DNA of 64,000 bases from Actinocatenispora comari. Lineage in GTDB: Bacteria > Actinomycetota > Actinomycetes > Mycobacteriales > Micromonosporaceae. Position 1 is the first letter of the stretch. Each line of letters starts with the position of its first letter. Below the pieces are notes generated by a model. It worked only from the letters and a program-made list of their open reading frames with translations. It searched no databases and was not told the DNA's origin. The stretch spans positions 62,001 through 126,000 of the forward strand of contig NZ_BOPO01000111.1 in assembly GCF_017312725.1 (NCBI RefSeq), in the 5' to 3' direction. This document shows, piece after piece, positions 1 through 7,313 of this stretch. The position numbers and the translations under genes are program-made.

Positions 1-2
1 GG

Positions 3-461
3 TGGGACGCGGTGCGGTTCTGCAACGCGTACTCGCAGCGTGCCGGGCTCGCGCCAGTGTACCGGATCGACGGCGACGCGGTGGCCGCCGACACTGCCGC
101 CGACGGGTACCGGCTGCCGACGGAGGCGGAGTGGGAGTACGCCTGCCGGGCCGGCAGCACCGGCCCGCGCTACGGCGAGCTGGACGAGATCGCCTGGTAC
201 CGCGGCAACTCCGGCGGGCACAGCCACCCGGTCGGCACCCGCGCGGCGAACGCGTGGGGGCTCTCGGACCTGCTCGGCAACGTGTGGGAATGGTGCTTCG
301 ACCACTACGACCCGCAGGTGTACGGCAGCTACCGGGTGCTGCGCGGGGGCGGCTGGGCGGACGAGCACTGGAGCTGTCGAGCCTCGGTACGCCGGCGCAG
401 CCACCCCACCTTCCGTATCGATGACGTCGGGTTCCGGCTGGCCCGCTCGATCCCGTCCTGA
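3..461 (+). CDS. SUMF1/formylglycine-generating-enzyme-fold protein, 5' truncated by the window edge
   Basis: The visible 152 residues are the C-terminal half of an FGE-sulfatase (SUMF1) domain. The family signatures YRLPTEAEWEYACRAG, LLGNVWEWC and VLRGGGW are present, and the frame is open from the first base, so the start lies outside the window. True formylglycine-generating enzymes bind copper with a Cys pair in the segment after RGG. Here that segment reads RGGGWADEHWSC, so only the second Cys remains and an Asp sits at the first position. It is therefore more likely a non-catalytic or differently acting SUMF1-fold protein than a sulfatase-activating oxidase. The fold assignment is firm; the function is not known. 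A short direct repeat and then a convergent sulfotransferase gene follow. Confidence 0.85.
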   Translation, partial: WDAVRFCNAYSQRAGLAPVYRIDGDAVAADTAADGYRLPTEAEWEYACRAGSTGPRYGELDEIAWYRGNSGGHSHPVGTRAANAWGLSDLLGNVWEWCFDHYDPQVYGSYRVLRGGGWADEHWSCRASVRRRSHPTFRIDDVGFRLARSIPS

Positions 462-470
462 CCGACCCTT

Positions 471-503
471 CCGCGGCATCCGGCCGTGCCGCGGCATCCG
501 GCC
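471..503. repeat. 15-bp direct repeat, two copies, period 18
   Basis: CCGCGGCATCCGGCC occurs at 471-485 and again at 489-503 in the short gap between two convergent genes. No function is evident. Confidence 0.6.
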
Positions 504-524
504 CGTTCCGTGGCTGCGGTGCGG

Positions 525-1367
525 TCAGTCGGCCGCCGGATCGGCCAGATAGCCCCAGTCGCGGGCGATCCGGCGCAGCCCGCGCGGTACCTCGGCGAGC
601 GCGGGCAGCGGCCGGGCCGGCTGCGGCCGGCCGGAGCGGATGTTGGCCGACCAGTCGCCGAGCCCGCGGCGGTACCGGCCGTGCCCGTGGCTGCCGTAGT
701 CGACCATGCCGGGCTCCCAGTCCAGCTCGAGGTACCCGCACAGCCGACGCGTCTCCGCCTCGGGCTCGGCGACCAGACGCTCGTACCGCACGTCGATGCC
801 GGGCAGCGTGCCCCGGGCTCGTTGCACCTCGGTACAGAACCGGCGCAGGTAGTCGACGGTGTCGCCGACCCCGTGGGCCGGCCGGGCGGCCCGCCACGAC
901 TGGTAGATCGAGCCCGGATGGCGCAGCAGGAACACGAACCGGGCGTCCGGCCAGATCTGCGCCAGCCGGTCGGCGAGGAACACGTGGTTGGGGGTCTTCT
1001 CGACCAGGATGGGCTTTCCGCTGCGGCCCAACACCTCGGCCAGCAGCCGGTCCCACAGCATCGCGGTCAGCTCGTCCTCGTCGATGCCGAACTCGGCCAG
1101 CGCGGTCTGCGCGAACCAGCTCGTCGCCTGCGCGGCGAGATCGCCCAGGTGCAGCTCGTGCGGCGCGTACAGCGCCGAGTGACTGCCCAGCATGCTGCGC
1201 AGCAGCGTCGATCCGCTGCGCACCGAGGACAGGATGAACACCGGCGCGTGCAGCTCGCGCCGGGCCGGTACGAGGCCGCGTACCGGCCTGGCCCGGGTGA
1301 CGGGGTTCTCGCGTACCAGTCGCAGCCCGGTGGTGCGCGACAGCGCCCGGTTGAGCGACCTCTTCAC
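525..1367 (-). CDS. Sulfotransferase family protein
   Basis: About 280 residues. The 5'-phosphosulfate-binding loop SSVRSGST (residues 47-54 from the chosen start) and the 3'-phosphate-binding segment FLLRHPGS (146-153) match PAPS-dependent sulfotransferases, so it should transfer sulfate from PAPS to an acceptor that the sequence does not reveal. I chose the GTG at 1367 because the reading upstream of it (open to a GTG at 1451) is low-complexity and does not look like sulfotransferase sequence. No strong ribosome binding site precedes either start. It is transcribed toward the SUMF1-fold gene. A link to that gene is tempting but unproven. The protein has no signal peptide and should be cytoplasmic. 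Confidence 0.85.
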   Translation of the reverse strand: MKRSLNRALSRTTGLRLVRENPVTRARPVRGLVPARRELHAPVFILSSVRSGSTLLRSMLGSHSALYAPHELHLGDLAAQATSWFAQTALAEFGIDEDELTAMLWDRLLAEVLGRSGKPILVEKTPNHVFLADRLAQIWPDARFVFLLRHPGSIYQSWRAARPAHGVGDTVDYLRRFCTEVQRARGTLPGIDVRYERLVAEPEAETRRLCGYLELDWEPGMVDYGSHGHGRYRRGLGDWSANIRSGRPQPARPLPALAEVPRGLRRIARDWGYLADPAAD

Positions 1368-1464
1368 GTCAGGCACGCCGGCGACGCTAACCACCGATGC
1401 TGTCCGCCCCGCCCGCACTTCCTGTGCCGCACCTGGGAACCGCGCACCCACCGCCGTGCCCGTC

Positions 1465-2427
1465 TCAGGGGCGTGCGGTCGGCGCTGCCGTTTCGGCCAG
1501 GAAGTCGCGGATCAGCGCCGTGGTCCGGGCGGGCAGCTCGTACAACAGGGCATGACTGGCGGGCAGCGACACGGTGCGTACCAGCGGGTTGGTCACCTCA
1601 GCGAGGCGTGCGGCGACGTGCCGGCGGTACGCCTCGGTGAGCGCGCCGAACTCCCGCTGTTCGGGCAGGTCGCGCTCGGCCGACACCACCAGCGTCGGGC
1701 GCACCGCCCGCCGGTACAGCGGGTACGGGTCGATCGCGCGCAACGCGGCCCGGAGGTCACGCAGCGCGCCGGCGCCCGGCCGGGCGAACGTCTCGCCGGC
1801 GCGCGTCACCAGGCCCGCCCGTACCGCCGTCTCGGCGGCGTCGGCGGGCAGCCCGGCCGCCTCGGCGGTGGCGCGCCGGGCGGCCACCATCGCCTGCACC
1901 GCGGGCGCCGGCAGCGGCCCGGCGAGCATCGCCTCCATCGCGTCGAACCGCGCCGCCAGGGCGCTCAGCAGGTCGTCGGCGGTGCCGGCGGCCAGGCCCG
2001 GACACTGTGCGGCCGAGTGCACCGACGGGTGGCCGTCCAGGTTGACCACGGCCGGGCAGTCCGGCCGCCGGTCCGCCCAGAGCAGCGCGAGCAGCCCACC
2101 CAGCGACATCCCCACCACGGCCGGTGTGGCCGCGTCGAGCGCGGCGACGGTGGCGTCCAGCGCGTCGCACGCCTGCGTCCAGTCCCACGTCTCGCCGGCA
2201 GCGGTGCCGTGCCCGGGCAGGTCCACCGCGACGACCCGGTGCCGCTCGCGCAGCACCGGAACCAGCGGGTACCAGTCGTGCCGGGTGCCGCCCGCGCCGT
2301 GCAGCAGCAGTACCGGCGGCCCGTCGCCGCCGTGGTCCTTGAACGGCAACGCGGGTCCGTGCCCGGCCGGCGGGTCGTGCGGCTCGGGATCCGCGTGCGT
2401 CGGGTCGTCCGGCGGCGAGGGGTTCAT
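1465..2427 (-). CDS. Alpha/beta hydrolase
   Basis: A 320-residue alpha/beta-hydrolase-fold protein. It shows the oxyanion-hole loop LLHGAGG (41-47), the nucleophile elbow GMSLGG with Ser near 108, an acid-bearing strand VSAERDLPE, and a C-terminal His near 292 in PASHALLYE. The substrate cannot be told; lactonase, esterase and epoxide hydrolase are all possible. The ATG at 2427 overlaps the stop of the upstream HTH gene as ATGA, so the two are translationally coupled and probably share the tandem operators at 2907-2945. The N-terminal 25 residues are Pro/Asp/His-rich and probably disordered. Confidence 0.88.
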   Translation of the reverse strand: MNPSPPDDPTHADPEPHDPPAGHGPALPFKDHGGDGPPVLLLHGAGGTRHDWYPLVPVLRERHRVVAVDLPGHGTAAGETWDWTQACDALDATVAALDAATPAVVGMSLGGLLALLWADRRPDCPAVVNLDGHPSVHSAAQCPGLAAGTADDLLSALAARFDAMEAMLAGPLPAPAVQAMVAARRATAEAAGLPADAAETAVRAGLVTRAGETFARPGAGALRDLRAALRAIDPYPLYRRAVRPTLVVSAERDLPEQREFGALTEAYRRHVAARLAEVTNPLVRTVSLPASHALLYELPARTTALIRDFLAETAAPTARP

Positions 2428-2894
2428 CGCGGTGCCTCCAGGGTGGACAGTCGGGATCGGACCGAGGAGACGCGGACCCCGCCGTCGGGGTGCCGGTCGA
2501 GCTTGCCGCGCTGGATCAGGTCGTGCACCGCCTGCCGGGTGACGCCGAGCATCGCGCCGGCCACCGCGTACGACACGTGGTGGGCGCCGGGGTGCCCGAC
2601 CCGCCGAGCGACGACCCGGCCGAGCGGCGTGGCCCACCACGACGCCGGCGGATCGAACGCGGTGTCACCCGGGTACAGCGTGGCGACCAGCCGGGCCGCG
2701 GTGAACCGGGCCTGCCGGGCGTCCGGGCCGAGCAGCTGCGCGGTCCAGGCCGCGGTCCGCTCGCGCACCCGGGCACGCAGCGTGTCGACGGCGCGGTCGC
2801 CGTCGAGCAGGATCTCCAGCGGGTCCAGCAGCCGGCGCTCGACCAGCTCGGTCAGCTGCCGCCGCAGGTCGTCGGGATCGGGAAGTCCGGACAC
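2424..2894 (-). CDS. Small DNA-binding protein with C-terminal helix-turn-helix
   Basis: 156 residues. The C-terminal 50 residues form an excisionase/MerR-like helix-turn-helix (from VSYAVAGAMLGVTRQAVHDL, about 107-126, followed by a basic wing). The N-terminal part is helical and of unknown fold. The GTG at 2894 was chosen because a perfect GGAGG (2902-2906, minus strand) lies 7 bases upstream. A longer frame to 2984 would run through the operator repeats. The gene is the first of a two-gene operon with the alpha/beta hydrolase. The two TTGAC-N7-GTCAA dyads just upstream make autoregulation likely. No enzymatic motif is visible. Confidence 0.8.
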   Translation of the reverse strand: MSGLPDPDDLRRQLTELVERRLLDPLEILLDGDRAVDTLRARVRERTAAWTAQLLGPDARQARFTAARLVATLYPGDTAFDPPASWWATPLGRVVARRVGHPGAHHVSYAVAGAMLGVTRQAVHDLIQRGKLDRHPDGGVRVSSVRSRLSTLEAPR

Positions 2895-2906
2895 GGTCTC
2901 GCCTCC

Positions 2907-2945
2907 TTGACGCACAGTGTCAAGGGACTTGACGTCAGTTGTCAA
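2907..2945 (-). promoter_or_regulatory. Tandem operator: two TTGAC-N7-GTCAA dyads
   Basis: Two inverted repeats with the same arms and the same 7-base spacer lie at 2907-2923 and 2929-2945. The repeat period is 22 bp, two helical turns, so two dimers would bind the same face. The proximal dyad abuts the GGAGG of the HTH gene, so binding would block transcription or initiation. TTGACA inside the dyads could also serve as a -35 element. Confidence 0.65.
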
Positions 2946-3005
2946 GGCGCGGCGAACGGAACTGCGGCGGCGCCGGGCCGGCACCGCCGCAGCGCAGGAC
3001 AGCGG

Positions 3006-4349
3006 TCAGGAACGGGTGGCGACGGCGGTGTCGATGCTGGCCAGTACCGCCGGGTCGGTCGGGACGGTGGTCGGGCGGTGCCGGGCGACCACCGAGCCGT
3101 CCGCGCCGAGCACGAACTTCTCGAAGTTCCACTGCACGTCGCCGGCGCTGCCGTCGGCGTCGGCCGCCTCGGTCAGCACGGCGTAGATCGGGTGCCGGCC
3201 GGCCCCGTTCACCTCGACCTTCTCGGTCAGCGGGAAGCTCACCCCGTACGTGGTGGAGCAGAAGGTGCGGATCTCCTCGGCGCTGCCCGGCTCCTGCTCA
3301 CCGAACTGGTTGCACGGCACGCCGACCACGGTCAGGCCGCGGTCGGCGTACTCGCCGGCCAGCTTCTCCAGCGCGGTGTACTGCGGGGTCAGGCCGCACT
3401 TCGAGGCGACGTTGACGACCAGCAGCGCGTTGCCCGCGGCAAGCTCGCGCAGCGAACTCGCCGCGCCCTCCAGCGTGCCGATCGGCAGATCCAGTACGGA
3501 CACCGTTTCCTCCTTGGTTTCGGAACCGCGTTCGGCGGCCCGTTCGGCGGCCTCGTCGGCCTCGCGCTCGGCGCGCTTGGCGATGCGCCACGCCTCGTCG
3601 TCCATCCCGCGCCGCCAGTAGCCGGAGATCGACACCTGCTCGCGCTCCAGCCCGAGCTCGCCGAACAGGTACCCGCGCAGGGTACGGACGTCGCCGGCCT
3701 CACCGTGCACGAACGCGTGCCCGCGGCCGGCCGGTACCGGCAGCGCCCGGACCGCCTCGGGCAGGCTCGGGCCGGCGCCGCGGTGCAGGTAGCGCACCGT
3801 GGTGCGCTCCCCGTGGCTCAGCGGTACCTCCTCGGCGGGCCCGTCGACCTCGATGAACGCCCAGGCCGGGGTGGTGGCGGGGATGCGCTCCAGGGCGGCG
3901 GCGATGGCCGGCAGCGCGGACTCGTCGCCGGCCAGCAGGTGCCAGTCCGCGGCCGGGTCCGGCGCGTACGCACCACCGGGGCCGGCGAGCAGCACCTCGT
4001 CACCGGGTTTGAGGCCGGCGGCCCACGGGCCGGCCAGCCCCTGCTCGCCGTGGTACACGAAGTCCAGGACCAGCCCGTCGGCGTCGAGGCCGCGCACGGT
4101 GTAGGTGCGCAGCACCGGCCACTGCTCCCGGGGCAGCTGCTCGCGCGCCGTGCCGAGGTCGAACGGTTCCGGGTACTCCACCCCGGGCTGGCGGAACACC
4201 ACCTTGACGTACTGGTCGGTGAACTCGTTGGGCCGGAATGCCGCGAGGCCGGGGCCACCGGCCGTCACCCGCACCAGGTGCGGCGTGAGCCACTCGGTGC
4301 GGACGACGTTCAGGCTGGTCAGCTGTCCGCGCCGGGATCGGTCGGGCAT
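3006..4349 (-). CDS. Siderophore-interacting protein fused in frame to a glutathione peroxidase
   Basis: One uninterrupted 447-codon frame holds two complete proteins. Residues 1-262 are a siderophore-interacting flavoreductase (SIP/ViuB family), with RTYTVRGLD (81-89) in the FAD site, GDESALPAI (141-149) in the NAD(P)-binding fold and the C-terminal SGYWRRG. This family reduces ferric siderophores to release iron. Residues 283-447 are a complete glutathione peroxidase with catalytic Cys318 in NVASKCG, PCNQFGEQEPG (345-355) and WNFEKF (407-412); this family reduces peroxides with thiols, in bacteria usually thioredoxin. A charged helix (about 256-281) links them. The GPx part has its own AAGGAGG and GTG, so a separate 165-residue peroxidase can also be made. 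The SIP start at 4349 has GGAGG upstream and a possible iron box beyond it. Confidence 0.9.
   Translation of the reverse strand: MPDRSRRGQLTSLNVVRTEWLTPHLVRVTAGGPGLAAFRPNEFTDQYVKVVFRQPGVEYPEPFDLGTAREQLPREQWPVLRTYTVRGLDADGLVLDFVYHGEQGLAGPWAAGLKPGDEVLLAGPGGAYAPDPAADWHLLAGDESALPAIAAALERIPATTPAWAFIEVDGPAEEVPLSHGERTTVRYLHRGAGPSLPEAVRALPVPAGRGHAFVHGEAGDVRTLRGYLFGELGLEREQVSISGYWRRGMDDEAWRIAKRAEREADEAAERAAERGSETKEETVSVLDLPIGTLEGAASSLRELAAGNALLVVNVASKCGLTPQYTALEKLAGEYADRGLTVVGVPCNQFGEQEPGSAEEIRTFCSTTYGVSFPLTEKVEVNGAGRHPIYAVLTEAADADGSAGDVQWNFEKFVLGADGSVVARHRPTTVPTDPAVLASIDTAVATRS
3501..3515 (-). promoter_or_regulatory. Internal ribosome binding site and GTG start for the peroxidase domain
   Basis: On the minus strand AAGGAGG (3515-3509) is followed after five bases by GTG (3503-3501), which begins MSVLDLPIG, the normal N terminus of a glutathione peroxidase. 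The spacing is optimal. This implies that the peroxidase was, or still is, translated independently inside the fused reading frame. Confidence 0.65.
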
Positions 4350-4370
4350 CGACGGGTACCTCCACGAAGA

Positions 4371-4389
4371 TCGAGTGAGGCAACCCTAA
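4371..4389 (-). promoter_or_regulatory. Weak DtxR/IdeR/DmdR-type iron box
   Basis: The minus strand reads TTAGGGTTGCCTCAC and onward; it agrees with the actinobacterial iron box TTAGGTTAGGCTAACCTAA at about 12 of 19 positions. It lies 22 bases upstream of the siderophore-interacting gene, where iron repression is expected. The match is partial. Confidence 0.4.
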
Positions 4390-4419
4390 CCCACTGCGTG
4401 CTCCGCATCGACTCTGACC

Positions 4420-4431
4420 GATCGGCCGATC
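4420..4431. repeat. 12-bp perfect palindrome GATCGGCCGATC
   Basis: A perfect palindrome in the divergent space between the siderophore-interacting gene and the small gene at 4466. It may be an operator half-site pair or chance. Confidence 0.4.
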
Positions 4432-4465
4432 TTGTCTGTTGCGTCATGTGCCCTAGCCTCGACCC

Positions 4466-4681
4466 ATGATCGATCTGGAGGCCGAGATCCAGCGATTTGT
4501 CCGGGTCCAGTACCAGGGGGTGTTCGACCGGGTGCACGACAGCCATGCACGCCGGCCGGTCCCCGCGGTACGGCAGGCGATCCTGGACGAACTTCGCCAG
4601 GCCGGCACCACCCCCCGCAAGGACCTGGTCGACGGCGCCGCCGAGGCGATCTCCGCCGGCAACCCCTACACGCTTCCGTAA
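4466..4681 (+). CDS. Small hypothetical protein, 71 residues
   Basis: Begins with ATG at 4466 and encodes a soluble, mostly helical, charged protein (MIDLEAEIQRFVRVQYQGVF at the N terminus). There is no recognisable domain, signal peptide or membrane segment. Codon use matches its neighbours. It is divergent from the siderophore-interacting gene. I do not recognise the family; the call rests on coding character and a clear start. Confidence 0.6.
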   Translation: MIDLEAEIQRFVRVQYQGVFDRVHDSHARRPVPAVRQAILDELRQAGTTPRKDLVDGAAEAISAGNPYTLP

Positions 4682-4834
4682 CCCACGACGCCGGAGCGGC
4701 GACGCACCCTCGCCCGCGACCCGGCGCACCGAGTTCGACCGCTCACCCCCGCGTCGCCACCGGGCCCGGGGGCGACCTCGCGTGCCCACGGTGTGTCGGT
4801 GGGCCGGGCCGGCCGCCGGTGCGATGCTGACGCG

Positions 4835-5947
4835 ATGGGGGAGTACCTCGACGACGACGAGCTGATCGCGGTGGCCGGGCGGCTGCTCGCGATCGAGTCG
4901 ACGGCCGCGCACCCGGACGCCCTGCACGCCGCCCTCGATCAGGTACTGGACCTGCTCGGTCCCGGCTGCACGGTGGAACGGTTCGTCTCCGGCGGCCGGC
5001 CGAGCGCGCTGGTCTACCGGCCGGAGCCGCGCCGACCGCGGTTCCGGGTGCTGCTCAACGCGCACCTGGACGTGGTGCCCGGCACCCCGGACCAGTTCGT
5101 CCCCCGCCGCACCGGCGACCGGCTCTACGCGCGGGGCGCCCAGGACATGAAGGTCACCGCGCTGGCACTGGCGCTGGCGTTCCGGGAGCTGGCCGACGTG
5201 GTGCGCTACCCGCTCGGCCTGCAACTGGTCACCGACGAAGAGCTCGGCGGGTACCACGGCACCGCGTACCAGGTGGCGCAGGGGGTGCGGGCCGACTTCG
5301 CGGTGGTCGGCGAGTACAGCGGGCTGGAGCTGGTGACCGAGTCCAAGGGCATCGTGGACGTGACGCTGACCGCCGTCGGCCGGGCGGCCCACGGCGCCTA
5401 CCCGTGGCTCGGCGACAACGCGGTGCTGCAGCTGGTGCGGGCGATCGAGCGGCTGCTCGCCGCGTACCCGCCGCCGACCGAGCCGGTGTGGCGCAGCACG
5501 GTGAACGTCGCCGCGATCGAGACCGGCGACACCGCGATCAACCAGGTACCGGCGCGGGCGAGCGCCCGGCTGGACATCCGGTACCCGCCGGAGGACGCCC
5601 GGTTCGCCGGGCGCACGCCGGACCAGGTGGTGGCGGCGCTGAGCGAGCTGGCCGGCCCGGAGGTGGCCGTGCGGCTGGACCGGTTCGATCCGCCGCACCG
5701 GGCCGACGAGGGGCTGGCCGAGGTGCGGGCACTGCGCGACGCGGTACGGGCGGAGGGCTGTCCCGGCGGCTTCCTGCGCAAGCACGGCGCGGCCGACTCC
5801 CGGCACCTGGCCGCGGTCGGCATCCCGGCGGTCGCGTTCGGCATCGGCGGCGACGGCCAGCACGGCCCCGCCGAGTACGCCGACCTCGCCACGCTGCGCC
5901 CGTACCGCCGGGCGCTGCGCCGCTTCCTGCTCGCCCTCGCCCCCTGA
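4835..5947 (+). CDS. M20-family metallopeptidase (ArgE/DapE/carboxypeptidase-like)
   Basis: 370 residues from the ATG at 4835, chosen because the reading upstream of it is not family-like. Metal-site motifs of the M20 family are in order: AHLDVVPG (H77, D79), YARGAQDMK (bridging D104), TDEELGG (E135 catalytic, E136 metal) and GQHGPAEY near the C terminus. The dimerisation domain lies between, from about 170 to 290. Such enzymes hydrolyse N-acyl or peptide bonds of amino-acid substrates with one or two zinc ions in the cytoplasm. Acetylornithine deacetylase, succinyl-diaminopimelate desuccinylase and dipeptidase cannot be told apart here, and no arginine or lysine gene is adjacent. Confidence 0.88.
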   Translation: MGEYLDDDELIAVAGRLLAIESTAAHPDALHAALDQVLDLLGPGCTVERFVSGGRPSALVYRPEPRRPRFRVLLNAHLDVVPGTPDQFVPRRTGDRLYARGAQDMKVTALALALAFRELADVVRYPLGLQLVTDEELGGYHGTAYQVAQGVRADFAVVGEYSGLELVTESKGIVDVTLTAVGRAAHGAYPWLGDNAVLQLVRAIERLLAAYPPPTEPVWRSTVNVAAIETGDTAINQVPARASARLDIRYPPEDARFAGRTPDQVVAALSELAGPEVAVRLDRFDPPHRADEGLAEVRALRDAVRAEGCPGGFLRKHGAADSRHLAAVGIPAVAFGIGGDGQHGPAEYADLATLRPYRRALRRFLLALAP

Positions 5948-5979
5948 GCCCGGCCCTTCGCGGCGAGCGGCCCGACGCC

Positions 5980-6063
5980 TACTCCGCGGGCGCCGCCTAC
6001 TCCGCGGGCGCCGCCGGCTCCTGGGGCGCCGCCGGCTCCTGGGGCGCCGCCGGCTCCTCGGGC
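5980..6063. repeat. 18-bp tandem repeat array, about 4.5 units
   Basis: Units of 18 bp begin at 5980, 5998, 6016, 6034 and 6052 (variants TACTCCGCGGGCGCCGCC and GGCTCCTGGGGCGCCGCC). The array spans the 3' end of the GNAT gene; its TAG stop lies at the junction of the first two units, so the gene's repeated Pro-Ala-Ala-Pro-Gln-Glu tail comes from the array. Confidence 0.85.
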
Positions 6064-6575
6064 GGCAGCGGGCGGTCGGCGTAGGCCAGCAGCAGGGTGC
6101 CGTCGGTGCCGTGCCGGCGGCCCTGGAAGTCCAGGCCGACCCGCTCGGCCACCCGGATCGACGCCGGGTTCGTCTCGTCGATCCAGGCGATCACCGGTAC
6201 CGACGGATCGACGGCGCCGGCCGCCGCGATGCCGGCCCTGGCGACCTCCTGCGCATACCCGTGTCCACGCTGGCTGGTGGCGAACCGGTACGCGAGGTTC
6301 CAGGTGCCGTCCGGGAGCCGGCGCACGCCGCCGAGCCCGATGAGCGTCTCGTCGCCGGGCCGGCGCACCGCCCAGTAGCTCAGCCCGTCCGTGGCCCAGC
6401 CGCGCAGGACCAGGTCGAGGAACGCGCGGGTGGTGCCGATCTCGGTGTGCCGGCCGGCGGGGAAGTGGTGCCAGCCGTCCGGGTCCGAGTGCAGCCGGTG
6501 CAGTGCGTCGAGGTCGGGGTCGCCGACGGCGCGCAGCTCCAGCCGGTCGGTGCGCAGCGGGGTGAAGGTGGCCAC
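5997..6575 (-). CDS. GNAT-family N-acetyltransferase
   Basis: About 192 residues. The core is a RimJ/RimL-like GNAT domain: FTPLRTDRLELRAV at the N terminus, the acetyl-CoA pyrophosphate-loop region AYRFATSQRGHGYAQEV, and NPASIRVAERVGLDFQG near the end. It would acetylate an amine of unknown identity in the cytoplasm. The GTG at 6575 is preferred because the conserved fold starts there; a GTG at 6599 would add eight residues. The C-terminal 20 residues (PEEPAAPQEPAAPQEPAAP) are a low-complexity tail made by an 18-bp DNA repeat and are not part of the fold. Confidence 0.82.
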   Translation of the reverse strand: MATFTPLRTDRLELRAVGDPDLDALHRLHSDPDGWHHFPAGRHTEIGTTRAFLDLVLRGWATDGLSYWAVRRPGDETLIGLGGVRRLPDGTWNLAYRFATSQRGHGYAQEVARAGIAAAGAVDPSVPVIAWIDETNPASIRVAERVGLDFQGRRHGTDGTLLLAYADRPLPPEEPAAPQEPAAPQEPAAPAE

Positions 6576-6630
6576 GCCGGTCAAGCTACCGGGCCGCACC
6601 CGGCTCGACGACCGACTTCGGTCAGAATAG

Positions 6631-6658
6631 TTGACACTGACTAGTCGATCAGTAATAG
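6631..6658 (+). promoter_or_regulatory. Promoter with overlapping inverted repeat for the PadR operon
   Basis: TTGACA (6631-6636) and TAATAG (6653-6658) have a 16-base spacer. The inverted repeat ACTGA-N8-TCAGT (6636-6653) fills that spacer, where a PadR dimer would repress its own operon. A further TTGACT at 6664-6669 follows before the GGAGG at 6679. Confidence 0.65.
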
Positions 6659-6689
6659 TTGGAGTTGACTAACGCAGTGGAGGACGACG

Positions 6690-7313
6690 ATGGCGACGAA
6701 ACGCAAGGTCGGCAACCTGCTCGGCCTGGCCGTGCTGTGCTACCTGCTCCAGCGCCCGATGCACCCGTACGAGCTGAGCCGCACCCTGCGCGACAACGAC
6801 GACGTGCGCAGCATCAAGTTCACCCACGGCTCGCTGTACATGGTGGTCGGCCAGCTGGAGCGGGCCGGCTTCGTCGCCGCGCTCCAGACCAGCCGGGACG
6901 GCGCCCGGCCGGAACGCACCGTGTACGCGCTGACCGACGCCGGCCGGGCCGAGCTCGGCGACTGGCTGCGCGACCTGGTCGGCGACCCGAAACACGAGTA
7001 CCCGCAGTTCGTCGCCGCGCTGTCGCTGGTCGCCGCGCTGCCGCCGGACGAGGTGCGCACGCTGCTGGCGCAGCGGCTGACCCGGCTCGCCGAGCAGCGC
7101 GCCGAGATCCTCGGCATCCTCGACGCGGCCACTGCCCAGGGGGTCCCGGGCCTGTTCCTGATCGAGGAGGAGTACCGGCTCGCGCTGCTCGACGCCGAGG
7201 TGTCGTTCGTCGAGTCGTTCCGCGACCGCATCACCGATCCGCACAACGACTGGAGTGCGCTGTGGGCCGACTTCCACGCGAGCCGGCAGCCACCCGGGGG
7301 AGGACAGTCATGA
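6690..7313 (+). CDS. PadR-family transcriptional regulator
   Basis: 207 residues. An N-terminal PadR winged helix (LLGLAVLCYLLQRPMHPYEL, FTHGSLYMVVGQLERAGFV, ERTVYALTDAGRAEL) is followed by a long C-terminal helical dimerisation domain (Vir_act_alpha_C type), so it is a PadR-s1-like repressor. GGAGG sits 6 bases before the ATG. Its TGA overlaps the start of the monooxygenase as ATGA, so they form one operon. The inverted repeat in the promoter makes autorepression likely. Family members respond to small aromatic or drug-like ligands; the ligand here is unknown. Confidence 0.92.
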   Translation: MATKRKVGNLLGLAVLCYLLQRPMHPYELSRTLRDNDDVRSIKFTHGSLYMVVGQLERAGFVAALQTSRDGARPERTVYALTDAGRAELGDWLRDLVGDPKHEYPQFVAALSLVAALPPDEVRTLLAQRLTRLAEQRAEILGILDAATAQGVPGLFLIEEEYRLALLDAEVSFVESFRDRITDPHNDWSALWADFHASRQPPGGGQS

